From Clostridia bacterium (GTDB lineage Bacteria; Bacillota_A; Clostridia; Christensenellales; Aristaeellaceae), in contig CAAEDZ010000207.1 of the NCBI GenBank assembly GCA_900754775.1, forward strand, positions 1 through 10,134: a DNA stretch of 10,134 bases, written 5' to 3'. Each line of letters starts with the position of its first letter. Within the stretch, counting starts at the first letter, position 1. Both the position numbers and the translations under genes were made by a program. Of this stretch, positions 1 through 7,541 are shown in pieces. The notes beneath the pieces are model-generated. The model worked only from the letters and a program-made list of their open reading frames with translations, was not told the origin of the DNA and made no database searches.

Positions 1-12
1 AGCATTTTTCGT

Positions 13-72
13 GAGCGTTGCGAGCGTCCGAAGGACGCAAGAAACGCGGCTCTTTCCAAAACCATGGGTTTT
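13..72 (+). other. Structured non-coding stretch with two hairpins, probably the 3' region of an upstream transcript
   Basis: Two inverted repeats are visible. The first has an inner stem GCGTCC/GGACGC (24-29 with 33-38, loop GAA) and an outer stem GCGTT/AACGC (15-19 with 43-47), separated by a 4x4 internal loop. The second is AAAACC/GGTTTT (58-63 with 67-72, loop ATG). Both lie immediately before the strong terminator at 85-119. A short frame from base 1 to a TGA at 82-84 could be the tail of an upstream gene, but its residues resemble no family I recognise. This may instead be a dispersed intergenic element or trailer RNA; the sequence alone does not decide. Confidence 0.3.
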
Positions 73-84
73 TCAACGGTCTGA

Positions 85-119
85 GGGCCGCCCGGCATTC
101 CGCCGGGCGGCCCGTTTTT
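85..119 (+). terminator. Strong rho-independent terminator
   Basis: A perfect 12-bp GC-rich stem pairs 85-96 with 102-113 around the 5-nt loop ATTCC. It is followed by G and then five T (115-119). It should end a transcript entering from the left and insulate the dnaD-like operon from it. Confidence 0.88.
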
Positions 120-145
120 GCGCGCTTCCTTGCCGGACAAAAATG

Positions 146-154
146 TGGTATACT
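146..154 (+). promoter_or_regulatory. Extended -10 promoter for the dnaD-dnaI operon
   Basis: TGG-TATACT forms an extended -10 element: TG at 146-147 and the hexamer at 149-154, five of six bases matching TATAAT. No good -35 lies at 17 bp (TTCCTT, 126-131). TTGCCG (130-135) is better in sequence but only 13 bp away, so the extended -10 probably compensates. It lies between the terminator and the first start codon, about 37 bp before the ATG at 191. Confidence 0.6.
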
Positions 155-190
155 GAACCTACCTTTGTCGAAAGGAGCCGGAATATCAGC

Positions 191-1693
191 ATGCCAACCT
201 TTGAAGCCGAGCGCGGCGGCCTGCTCTGGGACGCCACGGCGGTGCCCAACGCCTTTTTTTGCGAATACATGCCCGCCGCGCCCGACAGCCATGTCAAGGT
301 CTATCTCTATGGGCTGATGTGCGCGCACGGCGGCGTGCAGGAGGAGGGCGATCTGCTGGACGATGTGGCCCGGTCGCTGGCGCTGTCCCGCGACGAGGTG
401 GAATGCGCCATGCGCTACTGGGAGCGCTGCCGCCTGGTGGAGCGGGTGAAGGACACGCCGCCGGTCTACCGGTTTCTCAGCGTGCAGCAGGCCATGCTCA
501 AGCGGCGGGAAGCCCCCCGCGACGAGGCCTACGAGGCCTTCGCCCAGGCGGTATACGCCGCCTTCGGCGACCGGCGCAAGCTCCACGGCGGCGAAACCGT
601 GCTGGCCTACGAATGGGTGGAGCAGCTCAAGCTGCCCGCCGAGGTGGTGCTCATGCTCATTCAGCACATGATCGCCACGCGGGGCATCAATTTCAGCTTC
701 AAGGCCGCCCAGAAGCTGGCGGCGGAGCTGGCGCAGGAGCATATCTCCACCATCGAGGAGGCCGAGGCGGTGTTCCAGCGGTCCGAAGCGGCCATGAAGG
801 GCGCGCGCCGGGTGCTCAGCCGCCTGGGCATGCGCCGCAGCCCCTCCATGGACGAGGTGGACCTGTATCTGAAATGGACGGAGCAGTGGGGCTTTGAGCC
901 CAGGGCCGTCGAAGCCGCCTGCCGCGAGACCACCAAGGGTTCGCCCACCTTCGGCTATCTGGATAAGGTATTGGAAGGCATCCGCAGCCGCAGCGGCGGG
1001 CAGGCTACCACCGGCAAGGCGGTTGAGCGCACGCTGGAGGCCGAGCAGGAGGAAACCGCGCGCATCCGCGAGCTGCTTCAGGCGCTGGGCATCAGCCGCG
1101 CCGTGGTGGACGAGGGCATGCGGCGGCTCTACCGGGGGCTGGCGGCCATGGGCGGGCACGAGGCGGCGCTGCTGGCGGCCCGCGAGGTGGCCGCGAGCGG
1201 CAGGGCGCATTCGCTGGACAATGTGGCGGCGCTGCTGGAGGCCTGGAACGCCAAGGGCCTGACCACGGCGGAGGCCATCGAGGCGCATCTTGCGCAGGTG
1301 CGGGCGCTGAACCGGCGCATCCGCGACCTGATGGACCTGTGCGGCCACCGCGGCGGCTGCACGCAGGCCAACCGGGAGCTGCTGACGACCTGGGAAACGC
1401 AATGGAACATGCCGGCGGCGCTGGTGGACCTGGCGGCGGAGTTCGCGCGGGGTGTGGACAAGCCCATGCCCTACATGAACCGTCTGCTGGAGGGCTGGCG
1501 CAAGTCAGGCGTGCTCACCGTGGAGGCGGCGCGCGCCGAGCACGAGCGCTTCCAGTCCTCGCAGAAGGGGACAGACCGTCCCGCCGCGCCCGCCAAGCGC
1601 GTGATCGAGCAGCAATATGAGCAGCGGACCTACGACCCCGACGAGTTCGGCGACCTGTCGGAGGAGCAGCTGGAGGAGTTGAACCGCAAATGA
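191..1693 (+). CDS. DnaD-domain primosome protein with an apparent four-fold DnaD C-terminal repeat
   Basis: This is a 500-residue protein of the DnaD family, which in Bacillota remodels DNA at origins and restart sites and helps bring in the helicase loader. The start is ATG 191 because AAAGGAG (171-177) precedes it and the promoter lies at 146-154; the frame is open further upstream, but that part crosses the terminator. Residues about 16-90 resemble the N-terminal winged-helix domain. Four segments then follow with the pattern expected of the DnaD C-terminal helical domain (a Tyr/Trp helix, a helix, then a late L-x-x-W/L and T-x-E-A-x motif): about 125-200, 209-285, 294-369 and 379-456. 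The best matched are the third and fourth (LLEAWNAKGLTTAEA and LLEGWRKSGVLTVEA). The tail (about 479-500) is acidic and carries a YDPDEF motif. Bacillus subtilis DnaD is about 230 residues, so this is roughly twice as long. Its stop overlaps the next start as ATGA. Confidence 0.85.
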   Translation: MPTFEAERGGLLWDATAVPNAFFCEYMPAAPDSHVKVYLYGLMCAHGGVQEEGDLLDDVARSLALSRDEVECAMRYWERCRLVERVKDTPPVYRFLSVQQAMLKRREAPRDEAYEAFAQAVYAAFGDRRKLHGGETVLAYEWVEQLKLPAEVVLMLIQHMIATRGINFSFKAAQKLAAELAQEHISTIEEAEAVFQRSEAAMKGARRVLSRLGMRRSPSMDEVDLYLKWTEQWGFEPRAVEAACRETTKGSPTFGYLDKVLEGIRSRSGGQATTGKAVERTLEAEQEETARIRELLQALGISRAVVDEGMRRLYRGLAAMGGHEAALLAAREVAASGRAHSLDNVAALLEAWNAKGLTTAEAIEAHLAQVRALNRRIRDLMDLCGHRGGCTQANRELLTTWETQWNMPAALVDLAAEFARGVDKPMPYMNRLLEGWRKSGVLTVEAARAEHERFQSSQKGTDRPAAPAKRVIEQQYEQRTYDPDEFGDLSEEQLEELNRK

Positions 1694-2688
1694 CGCGAGA
1701 GCAGATCTTGGCCCGGCTGGAGCAGGAATATGCCCGGCGGCGCGAGGACAACCTGCGCCTGTTCGAGCAGCGGCGCGAAGAAGCCTGCGGGCGGTGTCCG
1801 GGCCTTCGGGAACTGCTGGACAAGCGCCACGCCGAGGTGATGGCGGGCGTGCGTTCCAGCCTGACCGCCCCCCGCCGCGGCCCCGGGGCCAACGCCGGCC
1901 TGCCCGCGCGCATGGCGGAGTGGAACCGGCAGATCCGGGAGAAGCTGGTGCAGGGCGGTCTGGCCCCCGATTTTTTGCAGCCCGTCTACACCTGCGCCGT
2001 CTGCCGTGACGAGGGATATGTGTATGACCCCTCCCGCCGCATGTGCGGCTGCATGCGCCAGGAGCTCAACCGCCGCCTGATGGAGCAAAGCGGCCTGGGC
2101 GCGGGGACGGGCACCTTTGAAACCTATGACGCCTCCGTTTTTTCCGATGAACCGGACGAGCGGGGCATGTCCCAGCGGCGCGTCATGGAGGCCAACCGCG
2201 ATATCTGCCTGCGCTATGCCGACAGCTTTCCGGATACCCGGGTGCGCGACCTGCTGCTGATGGGCAAGAGCGGGCTGGGCAAGACGTTTCTGATGCAGTG
2301 CATCGCCCATCGCGTGGCCGAGCGCGGATACCTGCCCACCTACGTCAGCGCGTACCGCTTCTTTGAAACGGCGCGGCAGGCCTATATGGACAATGACGGG
2401 GCCAGGCTCAGGCCCCTGATGGAAGCGGAGCTGCTGCTCATCGACGACCTGGGCACCGAGCCGCTGATGAACAACGTGACCGTCACGCAGCTGTTCAACC
2501 TGCTCAACGAACGGCAGATGAGCGGCCGGCATACCGTTCTCAGCACCAACCTGAGCATGAACGAGCTGCAGGAGCGCTATACCGAGCGCGTGACCTCGCG
2601 CCTTCTGGACAAAGGCGCCTGCCTGCGCGTGGGATTCGTGGGCGGCGACGTGCGCCGGGAGCGCAGGAGAAAGGGGAAGGAAGCGTGA
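1690..2688 (+). CDS. dnaI: DnaI/DnaC-like replicative helicase loader (AAA+ ATPase)
   Basis: This 332-residue AAA+ ATPase is expected to load the replicative helicase ring onto DNA together with the DnaD-like protein. Residues 1-95 are helical and charged, fitting a helicase-binding N-terminal domain. Cys102, Cys105, Cys119 and Cys121 form a CxxC...CxC pattern like the zinc-binding site of DnaI. The ATPase core shows Walker A GKSGLGKT (192-199), Walker B LLLIDDLG (248-255), a sensor-1 STN (285-287) and an SRL arginine (304) in the position of an arginine finger. The C-terminus ends in a basic cluster (322-330). It overlaps the upstream gene by 4 bp and the downstream gene by 4 bp (GTGA), so translational coupling is likely. 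IstB-type transposition helpers share the fold, but no transposase is present and the DnaD neighbour points to replication. Confidence 0.9.
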   Translation: MTREQILARLEQEYARRREDNLRLFEQRREEACGRCPGLRELLDKRHAEVMAGVRSSLTAPRRGPGANAGLPARMAEWNRQIREKLVQGGLAPDFLQPVYTCAVCRDEGYVYDPSRRMCGCMRQELNRRLMEQSGLGAGTGTFETYDASVFSDEPDERGMSQRRVMEANRDICLRYADSFPDTRVRDLLLMGKSGLGKTFLMQCIAHRVAERGYLPTYVSAYRFFETARQAYMDNDGARLRPLMEAELLLIDDLGTEPLMNNVTVTQLFNLLNERQMSGRHTVLSTNLSMNELQERYTERVTSRLLDKGACLRVGFVGGDVRRERRRKGKEA

Positions 2689-3047
2689 ACATTCAGATCT
2701 ATGTGTCCTCCAGAAACCCGGATGTGCTCAAGGCGGAGCGGTTTTTCAAGGAGCGCCGCATCCCCTGTCAGCTGATGGACCTCAAAAAGCACCGCCTGGG
2801 CAAAAAGGAGCTGGAGGTGTTTGCCGCCGCGGTCGGCGCAAAGGCCCTGGTGGACCGCTCCGGCAAAAAGGCCCTGGAGCGCCCCGTGGCCCACATGTCC
2901 ACCGACAGCCTGATTCTGGCCGAGCTGATGAACGACCCGATGGCGCTGGTCAGCCCCATTGTGCGAAACGGCAGCCGTGTGACCGTGGGCGCGGATGAAG
3001 CGGAATGGAAACGCTGGGTGGAACTGGAAAAGGCCGCGGCGCGCTGA
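2685..3047 (+). CDS. ArsC/Spx-family thioredoxin-fold protein lacking the active-site cysteine
   Basis: This 120-residue protein has the length and layout of the ArsC/Spx/YffB family. It has an N-terminal beta strand MNIQIYV, a helix (about 13-24), the strand QLMDL (29-33), a helix K40-V50, and the cis-proline strand SPIVRNG (90-96) that is highly conserved in the family. Family members carry a cysteine at about residue 11 (CxxC in Spx, Cx5R-like in ArsC); here the matching stretch is SSRNPDVLKA with Asn11. The only cysteine, Cys28, lies outside that loop. Arsenate reduction or disulfide sensing by the usual route is therefore unlikely, and a binding or regulatory role is possible but unproven. 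The start is GTG 2685, overlapping the dnaI stop and preceded by the purine-rich GGGGAAGG (2673-2680). It is the last gene of the primosome operon. Confidence 0.75.
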   Translation: MNIQIYVSSRNPDVLKAERFFKERRIPCQLMDLKKHRLGKKELEVFAAAVGAKALVDRSGKKALERPVAHMSTDSLILAELMNDPMALVSPIVRNGSRVTVGADEAEWKRWVELEKAAAR

Positions 3048-3143
3048 TCCGGCTCACAAAAAATACAGAAAAAATACAAAGTAGGAAGGACCCGGAATTT
3101 CGACCTGAAAAGCATGAGATTGACCTTCCGGTTATTTCACAAT

Positions 3144-3177
3144 ACACCTGTTGCTTTATGTAAACAGGTGTTTTTTT
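3144..3177 (+). terminator. Rho-independent terminator of the dnaD-dnaI-arsC-like operon
   Basis: A perfect 9-bp stem pairs ACACCTGTT (3144-3152) with AACAGGTGT (3163-3171) around a 10-nt loop, and seven T (3171-3177) follow. It lies 97 nt after the stop of the ArsC/Spx-like gene and directly before the opp promoter. Confidence 0.88.
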
Positions 3178-3187
3178 AAGTAGACTT
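3178..3187. promoter_or_regulatory. Candidate operator palindrome, copy 1 (AAGT-N2-ACTT)
   Basis: AAGTAGACTT is a perfect dyad AAGT-N2-ACTT that overlaps the -35 element of the opp promoter, a position typical of repressor binding. The same dyad, in opposite orientation of its central bases, recurs at 3350-3359. No regulator can be named. Confidence 0.35.
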
Positions 3188-3210
3188 TTGGTATCGGGAT
3201 GTGCTATAGT
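3181..3210 (+). promoter_or_regulatory. Promoter of the opp operon
   Basis: The -35 hexamer TAGACT (3181-3186, four of six consensus bases) and the extended -10 TGC-TATAGT (TG at 3202-3203, hexamer 3205-3210) are 18 bp apart. Transcription would start near 3217, giving a leader of roughly 290 nt before oppB. It lies just past the upstream terminator, as expected for a first promoter. A weaker candidate near 3360-3393 was not accepted. Confidence 0.6.
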
Positions 3211-3320
3211 AATAACGTGTGTTGTATTTTTAGCGGAAAGGGACGTTTGGGTTGATCTGTACGGATTTTCGATGGCGAGGGCCGGTGAGAGGCAGGACGC
3301 TGGGAGGGTAATCGGCATGG

Positions 3321-3346
3321 GGTACCGGCGGGAAAAAACCGGTATT
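3321..3346 (+). other. Hairpin in the opp leader
   Basis: TACCGG (3323-3328) pairs with CCGGTA (3339-3344) around a 10-nt purine-rich loop; two G-T pairs can extend the stem outward. It has no U-tract, so it is not an intrinsic terminator. It may be a leader structure affecting stability or a protein-binding site. Confidence 0.35.
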
Positions 3347-3349
3347 TCA

Positions 3350-3359
3350 AAGTCTACTT
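3350..3359. promoter_or_regulatory. Candidate operator palindrome, copy 2 (AAGT-N2-ACTT)
   Basis: AAGTCTACTT repeats the dyad at 3178-3187. With one flanking base the two copies form a perfect 11-bp inverted repeat (3178-3188 and 3349-3359), and AAAGT-N2-ACTTT makes this copy the more symmetrical. Dyad centres are 172 bp apart, in the transcribed leader. It could be an auxiliary operator. Confidence 0.35.
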
Positions 3360-3503
3360 TTGCATACTGCCCTCAAAGCGTCCTATGTACAATGCTGCCG
3401 CGCGGTCCAGGCCGTGCGGCTTGGTTTTCGCTTCGCGCGGAAACGAACTGAACTTTGCGGCGCGCAAGGCTTTGCGGCGCGCTTTCGGGAGGGACTCATC
3501 GGG

Positions 3504-4415
<912 letters not shown>

Positions 4416-4429
4416 GGAGGATGGCGCGA

Positions 4430-5509
4430 ATGCGTGAATTTAAAGAAGACCAGCTGCCCAAGAAAAACCTCTTGAGCCTGCAAATTGATCTGAATAAGTT
4501 TTCCCCTGCCACGGACGAGGAAAAGCAGCAGCATGAAACGATGCGGGAATCCACCACGTTTTTCCGCGACGGCATGCGCAAGCTCTTTAAAAACCCGCTT
4601 GCCGTGGCCAGCCTGATCGTGCTGGCGGTGCTGCTGGTGATCATCGCGGTGGTGCCCTCGGTCTATCCCTATTCCTATTCCCAGATGATCGAGGTCAACG
4701 GCAAGCGCGACAAGACGGCCAAGAACCTCGCGCCCTTTGAGTATTCGGAAAACGAGCTCAAGGCCATCGAAGAGGGGCAGGAGATCTTCCCGCACATCTT
4801 CGGGACCGATGAATTGTGCCGCGACTACTTTATCCGCGTGGTGTACGGCGCGCGCGTGTCGCTGCTGGTGGGCCTGTTTGCCAGCCTGATCGTGCTGGTG
4901 ATCGGCCTGCTGTACGGCTCCATCTCCGGCTACTGCGGCGGCAAGGTGGACCTGATTATGATGCGCATCGTGGACATCATCTACTCCCTGCCGGATACCC
5001 TGATGGTGATTCTGCTCTCCGTGGTGCTCAACCAGGTGCTGGGCAACGCCCTCAAGGGCACGATTCTGGCGCAGGTGGGCACCAACATGCTCAGCCTCTT
5101 TGTGGTGTTCGGCCTTCTGTACTGGGTGAGCATGGCGCGTCTGGTCCGCGGCCAGATTCTCTCCATCAAGACCAACGAATATGTCCTGGCGGCCCGCGCC
5201 CTGGGCGCCAAGCCCGGCCGCATCATTCGCAAGCATATTTTACCCAACTGCATCAGCGTCATCTTCATATCCGTTGCATTACAGATCCCGTCGGCCATCT
5301 TTACCGAGAGCTTTTTGAGCTTCATCGGCCTGGGCGTGCAGGCGCCCATGCCCTCGCTGGGCTCCCTGGCCAACGCGGCGCGCGGCGGCATGCAGAACTA
5401 TCCGTGGAAGATGCTCTTCCCGGCGCTGAGCATCTGCCTGATCGTGCTGAGCTTCAACCTGCTGGGCGACGGCCTGCGCGACGCCTTCGACCCCAAGCTG
5501 AGGAGGTAA
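4430..5509 (+). CDS. oppC: Oligopeptide/dipeptide ABC transporter permease, OppC/DppC type
   Basis: This 359-residue permease is the pore partner of OppB. The start is ATG 4430, with GAGGAGG (4414-4420) 9 nt upstream; ATG 4421 is too close to that site. Residues 1-55 form a charged cytoplasmic N-terminal region of the OppC_N kind, then a membrane helix at about 56-76. An extracellular loop of about 60 residues contains the family motif FGTDELCRD (124-132). Further hydrophobic segments lie at about 144-166, 185-204, 219-235, 275-298 and 328-346. The EAA loop is at about 250-272 (EYVLAARALGA...ILPN). It is somewhat longer than a typical OppC of about 300 residues because of the N-terminal region and the loop. 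It sits 14 bp after oppB and ends 7 bp before oppD. Confidence 0.93.
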   Translation: MREFKEDQLPKKNLLSLQIDLNKFSPATDEEKQQHETMRESTTFFRDGMRKLFKNPLAVASLIVLAVLLVIIAVVPSVYPYSYSQMIEVNGKRDKTAKNLAPFEYSENELKAIEEGQEIFPHIFGTDELCRDYFIRVVYGARVSLLVGLFASLIVLVIGLLYGSISGYCGGKVDLIMMRIVDIIYSLPDTLMVILLSVVLNQVLGNALKGTILAQVGTNMLSLFVVFGLLYWVSMARLVRGQILSIKTNEYVLAARALGAKPGRIIRKHILPNCISVIFISVALQIPSAIFTESFLSFIGLGVQAPMPSLGSLANAARGGMQNYPWKMLFPALSICLIVLSFNLLGDGLRDAFDPKLRR

Positions 5510-5516
5510 TGAACGA

Positions 5517-6520
<1,004 letters not shown>

Positions 6521-6524
<4 letters not shown>

Positions 6525-7486
6525 GCGAGTACATTCTGGAGGTGCGCGACCTGAAGCAACATTTCCCCGTGCGTACCGGCTGGTTCGGCACGACGCCCCT
6601 CAAGGCCGTGGACGGCGTGAGCTTCGGCATCCGGCCGGGCGAGACGCTGGGCCTGGTGGGCGAATCCGGCTGCGGCAAGACCACCGTGGGCCGCACCATT
6701 CTGCACCTTTACAAGCCCACCTCCGGCGAGGTGATTTACAACGGTACGCCGCTCACCCCGGCCAATATCGACCAGTACCGCAAGGAGATCCAGATCGTTT
6801 TTCAGGACCCGTATTCCTCGCTCAACCCGCGCATGACCGTGGCCGACATCGTGGGCGAGCCGCTGGACATCCACCATCTGTACAAGAACAAGAAAGAGCG
6901 CGATGAAAAGATCGCCGGGCTGCTCACGCTGGTGGGCCTCAACAGCGATCACGCGCGCCGCTACGCGCACGAGTTCTCCGGCGGCCAGCGCCAGCGCATC
7001 GGCATCGCCCGCGCCCTCGCGGTGAATCCGCGCTTCATCATCTGCGATGAGCCCGTCAGCGCTCTGGACGTGTCCATTCAGGCGCAGATCATCAACACCT
7101 TTGAGGACCTGCAAAAGAAGCTGGGCATCGCCTATCTGTTCATCGCGCATGACCTTTTGGTGGTGCAGCACATCAGCCACCGCATCGCGGTGATGTACCT
7201 GGGCCGGATCGTGGAGGTGGGTACCTCCGATGACGTGATCGACCGTCCGCAGCATCCCTATACCCAGTCGCTGATTTCGGCCATTCCGATTCCCGATCCC
7301 GACACGGCCCGCACCCGCCACCGCATCCCGCTGGAGGGCGACGTGCCCAGCCCGCTGCACATGCCCACGGGCTGCCCGTTCCGCACCCGCTGCCGCTACG
7401 CTACGGACAAGTGTGCCAGGGAATGTCCGCCGCTGGCCGAAACCGAACCCGGCCACAGCATCGCGTGCTGGAACCCCCACTATTGA
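6521..7486 (+). CDS. oppF: Oligopeptide/dipeptide ABC transporter ATP-binding protein, OppF/DppF type
   Basis: This 321-residue second ATPase forms a heterodimer with OppD. It shows Walker A GESGCGKT (47-54), Q-loop Gln95 in [10 protein letters not shown], the signature FSGGQRQR (152-159), Walker B FIICDE (172-177) with Glu177, the D-loop ALDV and switch His210. The C-terminal extension repeats the cysteine pattern of OppD: Cys285, Cys291, Cys298 and Cys316. The WFG element after the first strand is typical of OppF, whose substrate domain starts with a longer N-terminal loop. Both ATPases keep all catalytic residues, so two working sites are expected. AAGGAGG (6504-6510) lies 10 nt before the start, inside the end of oppD. 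Confidence 0.95.
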
Positions 7487-7490
7487 CTCT

Positions 7491-7512
7491 GAGGACGGCG
7501 AAAGCCGTCTTT
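7491..7512 (+). other. GNRA-capped hairpin between oppF and oppA
   Basis: GACGGC (7494-7499) pairs with GCCGTC (7504-7509) around a GAAA tetraloop; A-U and G-U pairs extend the stem to 7491/7512. Only three U follow, so it is at most a weak terminator. It sits 5 nt after the oppF stop, where transporter operons often carry an RNA-processing or stabilising structure that raises binding-protein levels. AGGAGG (7525-7530) then precedes oppA by 11 nt. Confidence 0.6.
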
Positions 7513-7541
7513 GGAAATAAAAACAGGAGGATCATAGAAAC

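Larger units (their letters stand above)
3048..3503 (+). other. Intergenic region: terminator, opp promoter, repeated palindrome and leader
   Basis: No convincing gene lies here. In order it holds an A-rich stretch (3056-3080), two mutually exclusive short stems (GGAAGG 3084-3089 with CCTTCC 3124-3129, or CCGGAA 3092-3097 with TTCCGG 3126-3131), a terminator (3144-3177), a promoter (3181-3210), and a leader of about 290 nt to the oppB start. An 87-codon frame at 3188-3451 starts with TTG, lacks a ribosome binding site, resembles no family and is probably chance. No known riboswitch or T-box core could be recognised by eye. Confidence 0.6.

Noticed and set aside
11..190. A 60-codon N-terminal extension of the DnaD-like protein, in frame from base 11
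   Set aside because: It would be translated through the terminator at 85-119 and upstream of the promoter at 146-154; ATG 191 has its own AAAGGAG.
1630..2532. A 300-codon minus-strand frame opposite dnaI, and similar ones at 4379-5236, 5454-6521 and 6488-7480
   Set aside because: All are antisense shadows of strongly conserved genes, with His/Ala/Gly-rich products typical of reversed GC-rich coding DNA.
1690..2688. IstB-type transposition helper of an IS21-like element
   Set aside because: No transposase or terminal repeats nearby; the zinc-type cysteines and DnaD neighbour fit a helicase loader.
3360..3393. A second opp promoter (TTGCAT with TATGTA at 18 bp, or TACAAT)
   Set aside because: Each hexamer pair is poor in sequence or spacing; the extended -10 promoter at 3181-3210 is clearly better.
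3188..3451. A small 87-codon protein in the opp leader
   Set aside because: TTG start inside the promoter, no ribosome binding site, no recognisable motif.
7483..7520. A separate oppA promoter from TTGACT at 7483-7488
   Set aside because: No acceptable -10 lies 16-19 bp downstream; that space is taken by the hairpin.
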